Shown piece by piece: positions 43,517 through 49,875 of a stretch of 49,875 bases of DNA. Both the position numbers and the translations under genes were made by a program. The stretch comes from Candidatus Coprenecus pullistercoris (GTDB taxonomy: Bacteria > Bacteroidota > Bacteroidia > Bacteroidales > UBA932). Where the stretch lies: contig DXAT01000009.1 in NCBI GenBank assembly GCA_019116965.1, positions 1 through 49,875 of the forward strand, read 5' to 3'. The notes under the pieces are model-generated. The model had not been told where the DNA came from, did not search any database, and saw only the letters and a program-made list of their open reading frames with translations. Within the stretch, counting starts at the first letter, position 1, and each line of letters starts with the position of its first letter.

Positions 43517-44668
43517 ATGATGAAACGTCTTATACTTATACTGCTGACGGCGCTGTCCGTATGTCTGGCGCAGGCTCAGGACTCCCTCAGAATATCACTG
43601 CTGACATGTTCCCAGGGCGATGACATCTCTTCCGCTTTCGGACACTCTGCCCTCAGGGTAACCGATCCGGCGACCGGACGCGACATGGTGTTCAACTACG
43701 GGACATTCAGTTTCAACGAACCCGGCTTCATACTCACCTTCCTCAAGGGCGACCTCATCTACAGCCTGTCCATAGACTCATTCACCGGTTTCAAGCGCAG
43801 CTACATCCGGGCCGGACGCGGCATTATAGAGCAGCCGCTCAATCTGACTCCGGAACAAAGACAAGACATATACCTCTTCCTGCTGGACAACGCCAAGGAG
43901 GAGAACAGATACTATCTGTACGACTTCCTGCAGGACAACTGCGCCACACGCATCCGCGATATCTTCGACAGGGGGGCGTACACTTCCGCAGATTCGCTCA
44001 CCGGCCTCACCTACAGGGAAGAGATCAAGCGCATGGTCGGAGACAAAAGATGGATGATGTTCGGAATCGACCTGCTGCTCGGAGCCGACATCGACCGTGA
44101 AATCACCCTCAACGAGACATCATTCCTGCCGGACAGACTGTCCGTCAATCTCGCAGGATACAGCAACAGCTCCCTCGGAGGCATGCCGCTGACCGATAAG
44201 GTCAATGTCATCGTCGAGCCGGCTCCTGACAGGGCCGGGCGGGCTCACCGTATCCTGTCCGCGGCAACGGGACCTTTCTCACTGTTCACGGTCCTGCTCA
44301 TTGTCTACCTGCTGATATTCATGAGGACGGAGAACAAGTGGAAGTTCATGAGCATTTTCTCCAACATCCTGTACACCGTTCTCGGACTCGGAGGCGTAAT
44401 CCTGCTGCTCATGTGGGTGGCCACCAACCATGTATGGACGCAGCACAACTGGAACCTGCTGTGGATGAACCCGCTGATGCTCATACTGCCGCTGATGCGC
44501 AACGGAGTCGCAAAGAATCTCGCCGTAGACATCCTCTCCGGCATCGCCGTGCTTACCATAGCATTCGCATGGCTGATTCCCCAAAGCTTCCATCCGGCCG
44601 CGGTCATCATCACCCTGCTGCTTGCCGCCGTGGCGCTGAGCCGCCGCTCCATCTATAGAAAATACTGA
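43517..44668 (+). CDS. DUF4105 / Lnb-type membrane protein (putative lipoprotein N-acyltransferase)
   Basis: A 383-residue protein with a signal peptide (ending near AQAQ), a periplasmic DUF4105 domain (about 25-265) and four or five C-terminal membrane helices. The domain, now called the Lnb N-terminal periplasmic domain, belongs to a cysteine-dependent family shown in Bacteroides to N-acylate lipoproteins in species without Lnt. Candidate catalytic residues are His43 (SAFGHSALRV) and Cys142 (QDNCATRIRD). The ATG at 43517 is chosen because upstream frame would overlap the divergent promoter; a second Met follows immediately. The family assignment is firm; the activity is by family knowledge. 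Operon with yhcH-like and radical SAM genes (gaps 5 and 3 bases). Confidence 0.85.
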   Translation: MMKRLILILLTALSVCLAQAQDSLRISLLTCSQGDDISSAFGHSALRVTDPATGRDMVFNYGTFSFNEPGFILTFLKGDLIYSLSIDSFTGFKRSYIRAGRGIIEQPLNLTPEQRQDIYLFLLDNAKEENRYYLYDFLQDNCATRIRDIFDRGAYTSADSLTGLTYREEIKRMVGDKRWMMFGIDLLLGADIDREITLNETSFLPDRLSVNLAGYSNSSLGGMPLTDKVNVIVEPAPDRAGRAHRILSAATGPFSLFTVLLIVYLLIFMRTENKWKFMSIFSNILYTVLGLGGVILLLMWVATNHVWTQHNWNLLWMNPLMLILPLMRNGVAKNLAVDILSGIAVLTIAFAWLIPQSFHPAAVIITLLLAAVALSRRSIYRKY

Positions 44669-44673
44669 ACAAC

Positions 44674-45120
44674 ATGATACTCGATTCAATCAAGAGCTTT
44701 GAAAGATACCTTACCCTGCACGCCTCCTTCGGGAAAGTACACCGATTCATCAAGGACAACGACCTCCACGCGCTGCCGGAGGGAAAGCATGTGATAGAAG
44801 AGGGCAATATCTGGTGCAGCATATCCGCCTCCGAGGCGAAGGACATCCAGGACGCACCCCTCGAGGTACACGACTCGTTCATAGACATACATGTCATACT
44901 CGAAGGTACGGAGATTATCGGTTTCAGGGACAGAGCCAAATGCATGGGCGTGGATGTCAAGTACGACGAAGCCGCCGACATCGCCTTCCTGAAGGAAAAG
45001 CCGGAGGCCTATGTAAGCTACAGCGACAACAACTTCATCATCTGCTTTCCGCAGGACTGCCATGCGCCTCTGATAGGAACGGGCACTATCCGCAAAGCCG
45101 TGTTTAAAGTCCGGATATAA
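44674..45120 (+). CDS. YhcH/YjgK/YiaL-family protein (DUF386)
   Basis: A 148-residue cupin-like protein of the DUF386 family (also EbgC, beta-galactosidase beta subunit). The family metal-site blocks HDSFIDIHVILEGTEIIGF and CFPQDCHAPLIG are visible; the second usually reads FPEDAHAP. Members bind a metal and are linked to sugar isomerisation (sialic acid YhcH) or to beta-galactosidase EbgA, but most roles are unproven. It is the middle gene of a tight three-gene operon, so neither role is supported here by neighbours. Confidence 0.9.
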   Translation: MILDSIKSFERYLTLHASFGKVHRFIKDNDLHALPEGKHVIEEGNIWCSISASEAKDIQDAPLEVHDSFIDIHVILEGTEIIGFRDRAKCMGVDVKYDEAADIAFLKEKPEAYVSYSDNNFIICFPQDCHAPLIGTGTIRKAVFKVRI

Positions 45121-45123
45121 ACC

Positions 45124-46047
45124 GTGGGCAGATACAACTCCTATATCGGATATTTCAGGAAGACTTACGGAGAACGCCTGCAGAAAGTCGTGGTGGATGC
45201 CGGCTTCACCTGCCCCAACCGGGACGGGCTGGTCGGCAGAGGCGGATGCACCTACTGCGACAACGCAGCATTCCATCCCGGCTACAGTACCGCAGGAGTA
45301 CCTATTCACGAGCAGATAGACGAAGGCATCAAGTTCCACCGGGTCCGTTACCGCAAAGCGGAGAAGTTCCTCGCTTACTTCCAGCCTTACTCCAACACCT
45401 ATGCCCCACTGGACAGACTGCGCTCCGTCTACGAGGAAGCCCTGTCGCATCCGCTTGTGGCCGGCATCGTCATAGGCACCAGACCTGACTGTGTGGACGC
45501 TGAGAAACTGGACTACCTTGCCTCATTAGCCGGACAGGGACACATCGTCATTCTCGAATACGGCATAGAGTCCTGCTATGACAGGACATTGAGACGGATC
45601 AACCGCGGCCACACTCTCGCAGACGCAGTCAGAGCCGTAGAGATGACCGCATCGCGCGGACTCACCCAGGGGGCGCACTTCATCTTCGGCCTGCCCGGAG
45701 AGTCCATAGACGACATGCTCGGCTACGCGTCATTCATCAATGACCTGCCCCTGCATTCGGTCAAGTTCCACCAGCTCCAGATAGTACGCGGCACAGCCAT
45801 GGAGCGCGAGTTCGCAGCCCGCCCCGAAGACTTCGTCACATTCTCCTTAGACGGATACCTCGACTTCATGACCGACCTGATAGAACGGCTGCGGCCCGAC
45901 CTGTACATCGAGCGGTTCGCCGGCGAAGTCCCTCCTCGCTTTGTCAACTCCACCCCATGGGGCCTTATCCGCAACACCGGACTCATCGGCCTGCTCGAAC
46001 AAAAGCTGGAGGAGCGCAATACCTTTCAGGGCCGGCTGTACCTCTAA
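45124..46047 (+). CDS. TIGR01212-family radical SAM protein
   Basis: A 307-residue radical SAM enzyme resembling E. coli YhcC. The iron-sulfur cluster cysteines are Cys30, Cys42 and Cys45 (CPNRDGLVGRGGCTYC), a spacing particular to this family rather than the usual CX3CX2C. Later blocks GIVIGTRPDC, EYGIESCYD and THFIFGLPGE-like HFIFGLPGES fit the barrel. The start is GTG at 45124, three bases after the previous stop; no ATG is available nearby. The substrate is unknown for the family. It is followed by a large fold-back sequence. Confidence 0.92.
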   Translation: MGRYNSYIGYFRKTYGERLQKVVVDAGFTCPNRDGLVGRGGCTYCDNAAFHPGYSTAGVPIHEQIDEGIKFHRVRYRKAEKFLAYFQPYSNTYAPLDRLRSVYEEALSHPLVAGIVIGTRPDCVDAEKLDYLASLAGQGHIVILEYGIESCYDRTLRRINRGHTLADAVRAVEMTASRGLTQGAHFIFGLPGESIDDMLGYASFINDLPLHSVKFHQLQIVRGTAMEREFAARPEDFVTFSLDGYLDFMTDLIERLRPDLYIERFAGEVPPRFVNSTPWGLIRNTGLIGLLEQKLEERNTFQGRLYL

Positions 46048-46050
46048 AAC

Positions 46051-46175
46051 ATGATGGTGACCCAAAAGGAGGAATTTCAAGGCTTGCGAAGATGAGAAAA
46101 CCGCAGTGTACTATCGTACATGAGGATTTTCGAATCAAGCATAACGCAGAAATTACCCTTTTGGGTCACCATCAT
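46051..46175. repeat. 125-nt fold-back (inverted-repeat) element
   Basis: A 19-base perfect inverted repeat (46051-46069 with 46157-46175; ATGATGGTGACCCAAAAGG) closes a nested series of further pairings: AATTTC/GAAATT (46073-46078 with 46149-46154), GCTTG/CAAGC (46082-46086 with 46136-46140), GAAAA/TTTTC (46096-46100 with 46127-46131) and TGTAC/GTACA (46107-46111 with 46116-46120) around a TATC loop. The whole segment can therefore fold into one long rod in either strand. It lies between two convergent genes. It may be a mobile palindromic (MITE- or REP-like) unit, a structured RNA, or a terminator/processing site. It has no T tract and does not flank any transposase gene. Confidence 0.8.
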
Positions 46176-46204
46176 CTCAATATTTATAACATCCAATATC
46201 AGAC

Positions 46205-48862
46205 TTACTTCAGACGGATATTTCCAGTCTGCGTGACAGGCTGCTGTATCTTTCCTGTCTGTCCGCCCGAATGCCGGACAGTATTCCTTGAGGCCACCGC
46301 CGTCACCTCATCCGACACTTTCGTCATGGTAATCTCTCCTGAAGGAGATGTCTCGCTCATCACTGACCATGCATTGCCGTCATAGTAGAACAGCCCGAAT
46401 GTCAGGACTTCCAAGCCCGACATAGTGTAGGCATCCCAGATGAATTCCGCATTATCGCCTTCCCTTTGCAGACTAACGCCGCCATAGTATAATGTATAGT
46501 CATCCGCCAAAATCATCCATTCCACCTCCTCGGGATAAGAATAGCCAAGATAATCAGTAAGACTTACATCATTGTAATTGTTCGTCAGATATAAATATCC
46601 CGAGTCATCGTAACTCATTCCGAAAGGCAGGGGCTTCCCGAAACGGGTTTCCAATTCCGGCAGCCAACCGGTCATTACGATTGTATTATTTGTCGGCCAT
46701 CTGAATATCTCCACATCGAACTCCATCGGAGAGTCGACTACTGTTCCTTCCAAAGCGGAAAATGTCTTGGAGGCCGTCACATGCCAGGTCCCGTACCAAT
46801 CCACGGCCGGATCCGTAGCATCTGTCCGTACCATTAGCGGTTCGGAACAATCAAAAAGATAGATCTCTCCCGATTGGTCAAAACGGACTCCGGTCATTGA
46901 GACGGCAAAGAACACATACTCAGTATCCGGAATAAGATATGTAGCCGACAAACCGTCACGCGAGCCCACAAATGCGGAGAATGACGATGTGACATAGTCA
47001 TACAGTTGCATTCCTCTCGATTCCGCCCAGCTCTTCATCACCTCGACACCGCTTCCTCCGCATGCATTCCATTCTTCCAGCATCACATAGGAAACGATGT
47101 ATGCTGTCGACTCGTCAGGAGAATCCACATCAATATAGATTCGGTCATATTGGGCAGAATTCAAGGTGATGTCCAGACTCAGCAATTGCTCCGGGACGAT
47201 ATACGGAGCAAGGTCTGATGCAAGGTAGGCGTCCAGACTTTCCTCCGGAACCACTATCCGCACATTGCTCCCGTCAAACGCACCCGGCTCCACTTCCGGC
47301 GGCACCGCGGATGTAAACTCGATCAGGCACTGAGTCTCCTGGTCTCCGCAGCCACTGAAGGCTCCGGCCTGTATCAGCGTTGTGGTCTCGGGCAGCACAA
47401 GATACTGAAGATCCGGGCAATCGGAGAATATCCCCTCAGGAATCTGCTCCCACAATGTAAAATAGCGGAATTCACCGAACCATCTGTATCCGGATTCCGA
47501 GAACGAAGGAAGCTGCACACAGTCAGCGGCCTCACCGTACGATATCTCATTATCTCCGTTCATGTCCGCTACCGCAACAAGACGGGCCTTCACATTGAGA
47601 TCCTTGAACTCTATAATCCGGTTGTACTCATAACTGTCAGCGCTCTGCTGATAGATATACAGTTCCTCGACAAACTCACCTGCCTCCTCATCATAGATGT
47701 AGATAACCGCCTCACGCATTGTACCGGAAGGATACTCGGCCACGGAGAATGTCAGATAGTCGGTTCTCATGCTCTTGGTCTCAGGCAGATAAGTCACCCA
47801 GTCCTCGGCCTCCGGGTCGATCCCGATACCGTAGATGGCGATATTGGTACGCAGCTCGAATGTCACCTCCGACGCGGAGCCGTCCTCAATGTACCACGAA
47901 TCCGCCACTGCCTTCAGATGTCTGCCGTTGAAAAGAAGCGTCCTGACTATGGTCTGTCCAGCCGAGCTGACAAACACCAGTATCTTGCCCTCTGTCTCAT
48001 CGCCCTCAGGAGCTGTCACTTCTATGGTTCCCGAGTAAGCGTCGGTTGCATTGACCTTGCCGGTCCAGCCGCCCTGTCCAAGACACTCCACCACTGCCTG
48101 ATAATCTCCGCCGACCACCTGATAAGGTATGCTTACTGTCTGACCGGGAGCACATTCTATGCCTACTGTCTCATCGAAGATTATATCCAGACCGCCGGCC
48201 ATCGGCACAGCCAGGACAGTTCCGTCGGAAAGATAGAAATACACGGTGGAATTGATTATCTCAACACCTGTGAATATCTCATAGGACTGACTTTCACTGA
48301 CCGCCGGTCCTACCTCCGTCCACTGCAGGCCGTCGTATGACACCCACCAGTATCCGTTCTCTATCTTTAACTGAGGCGTAAGACCGTCCTCGCCCTTCGG
48401 GCCGGTCTGGCCGGTATCTCCCTGAGAACCGTCCTCACCACGGGCAGGTACCTTGTTTCCGTCCCCATCCGTCAGCCATTCACCGTTGAGAGTCCAGTAA
48501 TAGACTCCGTCGGCATCCTGCCTGATACCTATCTGCGGTACGGAACCGTCCTTGCCGTCCTCTCCGTCCTCGCCATAATAAATAGTGATCGGACCGTTTT
48601 TCTCAAAGGTAATAGTATAGCCGATCACCTTGCCGCCCTCCTCTATGGGCGTAACGGAGGTAATGTAGTCGTTATTCTGAACTGCGTCAAGCAGAGTCTG
48701 AAGCGACTCGATGTTGGTGTTCATCTGAGCGCACAGCCTCTCCAGCACTTCCACCCGGCCTTCCAGATCGTCAAGCCGGCTGTTGACCTCATCCAGGTCG
48801 GCCGTACAGCCCCACATCAGGGCAAAGCACAGCGATACGATGGCAATTAGTCGATTTTTCAT
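46205..48862 (-). CDS. Large mosaic surface lipoprotein (DUF4988, collagen-like, BACON-like, leucine-rich)
   Basis: An 885-residue lipoprotein (Cys19 in LMWGC). Residues about 22-60 form a coiled coil, then a DUF4988-type region (about 60-190) with two collagen-like Gly-X-Y stretches (97-106, 142-160). Next come beta domains including a BACON-like one (about 310-410), a calcium-loop-like segment DMNGDNEISYGE beginning at Asp433, a short BspA-like leucine-rich part (about 450-530: IPEGIFSDCPDLQYLVLP), a fibronectin-like domain (about 540-685), and a final beta domain (about 690-850) with a polar tail. No catalytic site is recognised; carbohydrate or protein binding at the surface is inferred. 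It stands alone, between the fold-back element and pnp. Confidence 0.82.
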   Translation of the reverse strand: MKNRLIAIVSLCFALMWGCTADLDEVNSRLDDLEGRVEVLERLCAQMNTNIESLQTLLDAVQNNDYITSVTPIEEGGKVIGYTITFEKNGPITIYYGEDGEDGKDGSVPQIGIRQDADGVYYWTLNGEWLTDGDGNKVPARGEDGSQGDTGQTGPKGEDGLTPQLKIENGYWWVSYDGLQWTEVGPAVSESQSYEIFTGVEIINSTVYFYLSDGTVLAVPMAGGLDIIFDETVGIECAPGQTVSIPYQVVGGDYQAVVECLGQGGWTGKVNATDAYSGTIEVTAPEGDETEGKILVFVSSAGQTIVRTLLFNGRHLKAVADSWYIEDGSASEVTFELRTNIAIYGIGIDPEAEDWVTYLPETKSMRTDYLTFSVAEYPSGTMREAVIYIYDEEAGEFVEELYIYQQSADSYEYNRIIEFKDLNVKARLVAVADMNGDNEISYGEAADCVQLPSFSESGYRWFGEFRYFTLWEQIPEGIFSDCPDLQYLVLPETTTLIQAGAFSGCGDQETQCLIEFTSAVPPEVEPGAFDGSNVRIVVPEESLDAYLASDLAPYIVPEQLLSLDITLNSAQYDRIYIDVDSPDESTAYIVSYVMLEEWNACGGSGVEVMKSWAESRGMQLYDYVTSSFSAFVGSRDGLSATYLIPDTEYVFFAVSMTGVRFDQSGEIYLFDCSEPLMVRTDATDPAVDWYGTWHVTASKTFSALEGTVVDSPMEFDVEIFRWPTNNTIVMTGWLPELETRFGKPLPFGMSYDDSGYLYLTNNYNDVSLTDYLGYSYPEEVEWMILADDYTLYYGGVSLQREGDNAEFIWDAYTMSGLEVLTFGLFYYDGNAWSVMSETSPSGEITMTKVSDEVTAVASRNTVRHSGGQTGKIQQPVTQTGNIRLK

Positions 48863-48904
48863 AATACTGAGATTTAATTGTTAGTTCAAAGTAGGTTCCG
48901 GCTT

Positions 48905-48936
48905 CAAATTTAAAAAATCATACTCTCTTCAGCAAA
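48905..48936 (-). promoter_or_regulatory. Promoter of the mosaic lipoprotein gene, TTTG-N20-TAAATTTG
   Basis: On the minus strand TTTG (48936-48933) and TAAATTTG (48912-48905) are 20 bases apart, one more than ideal. The start codon follows about 42 bases after the -7 box. Confidence 0.6.
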
Positions 48937-48973
48937 TAAAACTCCATCAATCTTTCAATTCCGGTAGCCGTAA

Positions 48974-49012
48974 TAAAAAAGCGTGTGCCGCCCCGGAAAG
49001 GGAAACACACGC
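48974..49012 (-). terminator. Rho-independent terminator of pnp
   Basis: On the minus strand GCGTGTG and CACACGC pair around a GC-rich loop and are followed by TTTTTTATTA. It lies just after the pnp stop codon. Confidence 0.85.
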
Positions 49013-49041
49013 CTGATATTGTGTCGGATTCTGATACCGGA

Positions 49042-49875
49042 CTACCTGCGGGGGCCTTTGTCGCCGTCACGGCGGGGACCTCTTCCGCGGTCACCACGGT
49101 CACGGTCGCGACCGCCGCGTCCGCCTCCGTTACCGCCGTTGAGCCTGGGCTTGCGCTCGTGCTCCACCCAGCCTTCGGGAGCGGGCAGAAGCGCCCTGCG
49201 GGACAGCCTCATCTTACCTGTCTTCTCATCGATCTCGAGGAGCTTGACATCCACCTCGTCGCCGACCTGAAGCACATCCTCGACCTTGTCGACCTTCTTG
49301 TAGTCAAGCTCGGAGATATGCAGCAGACCCTCCTTGCCGGGCAGTATCTCTACGAATGCACCGAACTCGAGGATGGACACCACCTTGCCGTGATAGGTCT
49401 CGCCGACCTCAGGCACGGTAGTGATGGCCTTGATGCGTGCAAGTGCGGCATCCATGGCGTCCTTGTTCTCGCCGAAGATGTCCACGATACCCTTGTCGCC
49501 CTCCTCGGTGATGGTAATAGTGGTACCGGTGGTCTTCTGGATGTCCTGGATAACCTTTCCGCCAGTTCCGATAACGGCACCGATGAACTCGCCGGGAATG
49601 ATGATCTGAACGATGCGGGGCACGTTGGGACGGTAATCGGCACGGGGCTCTGAGATGGTCTTCATCATCTCGCCCATGATGTGGGCGCGGCCCTCCTTGG
49701 CCTGGGCCAGAGCCTGCTCAAGCACCTCGTAGGGAAGTCCGTCCACCTTGATATCCATCTGTGTGGCTGTAATACCGTCCTTGGTTCCGGTCACCTTGAA
49801 GTCCATGTCTCCGAGATGGTCCTCATCGCCGAGGATATCGGAGAGCACCACGAACTTGCCGGTCTTCTCGTCGGA
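49042..49875 (-). CDS. pnp: Polyribonucleotide nucleotidyltransferase, C-terminal part (5' end beyond the window)
   Basis: The last 277 codons of polynucleotide phosphorylase, which degrades RNA from the 3' end by phosphorolysis. The frame is open to the window edge, so the start lies outside. Visible parts are the end of the second RNase PH core ([20 protein letters not shown], with the catalytic Asp residues), a KH domain ([23 protein letters not shown]), an S1 domain ([33 protein letters not shown]) and a tail of about 30 residues made of Gly, Arg and Asp ([20 protein letters not shown]). The tail resembles RGG RNA-binding segments and is not part of the core enzyme. A terminator follows the stop. 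Confidence 0.95.
   Translation of the reverse strand, partial: SDEKTGKFVVLSDILGDEDHLGDMDFKVTGTKDGITATQMDIKVDGLPYEVLEQALAQAKEGRAHIMGEMMKTISEPRADYRPNVPRIVQIIIPGEFIGAVIGTGGKVIQDIQKTTGTTITITEEGDKGIVDIFGENKDAMDAALARIKAITTVPEVGETYHGKVVSILEFGAFVEILPGKEGLLHISELDYKKVDKVEDVLQVGDEVDVKLLEIDEKTGKMRLSRRALLPAPEGWVEHERKPRLNGGNGGGRGGRDRDRGDRGRGPRRDGDKGPRR

Noticed and set aside
46092-46385. Plus-strand frame starting in the fold-back element behind a good AGGAGG sequence.
   Set aside because: It runs into the 3' end of the convergent 885-residue lipoprotein gene, and its first part is dictated by the palindrome. The AGGAGG sits in the stem. No evidence of a real protein.
48400-48570. Short tandem Gly-X-Y coding repeats, considered as a DNA repeat or CRISPR-like array.
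   Set aside because: The repeats are at protein level, irregular in DNA, and belong to the collagen-like part of the lipoprotein. No CRISPR array or cas gene is seen anywhere.

Overview
The window reads as a chromosomal segment of a Bacteroidota bacterium, most likely order Bacteroidales. The evidence is a partial 16S rRNA with Bacteroidales-type sequence, at least five promoters of the Bacteroidota form TTTG-N19/20-TAnnTTTG, families largely confined to this phylum (BACON-domain lipoproteins, Omp28, DUF6029, DUF4988, DUF4105/Lnb), pyruvate:ferredoxin oxidoreductase, and moderately GC-rich coding DNA with AT-rich gaps (judged by eye). I cannot name a genus. No prophage, transposase, CRISPR array or conjugation gene is visible, and no gene-free stretch exceeds 300 bases.

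Layout. 1-802: the 5' half of a 16S rRNA gene on the minus strand, with its leader and promoter (to 961). 1005-2104: a split chromate transporter pair. 2160-7947: a galactan module (GH53 endo-galactanase lipoprotein, GH2 beta-galactosidase, galactokinase, aldose 1-epimerase) that runs from polymer cleavage into the Leloir pathway. 8120-11372, minus: an M23 endopeptidase and a copper P-type ATPase. tRNA-His, with a strong terminator, separates these from a carboxyltransferase (11662-13443) whose biotin-like tail has lost the biotin lysine. 13514-16285, minus: a three-gene envelope operon of unknown role with a textbook promoter. Then a DUF308 membrane protein, tRNA-Arg, fabD, and the 1176-residue pyruvate:ferredoxin oxidoreductase, closed by a perfect palindromic terminator.

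21556-28509, minus: a five-gene thiol-redox operon in the order DsbD, Omp28-type BACON/thioredoxin lipoprotein, TlpA-like thioredoxin, DUF6029 beta-barrel, second Omp28-type lipoprotein. I infer that DsbD exports reducing power to the periplasm and that the lipoproteins and barrel carry it to the outer membrane or cell surface. This is the best candidate here for a poorly described system. Upstream of it lie fabH-fabF-fabZ-fabG (31-kb region) and hutH-hutI-ftcD (histidine degradation; hutU is not in the window), with a 13-bp perfect inverted repeat over the hutH promoter and start.

36588-43473, minus: an envelope-biogenesis operon (NlpC/P60 hydrolase, small protein, guaB, PpiC-like lipoprotein, SurA-like chaperone, OstA/LptA-like protein). 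Divergent from it, 43517-46047 carries a DUF4105/Lnb-type membrane enzyme, a YhcH-family protein and a TIGR01212 radical SAM protein. A 125-nt fold-back element (46051-46175) separates that operon from a convergent 885-residue mosaic surface lipoprotein. The window ends inside pnp (polynucleotide phosphorylase), whose C-terminus is rich in Gly and Arg.
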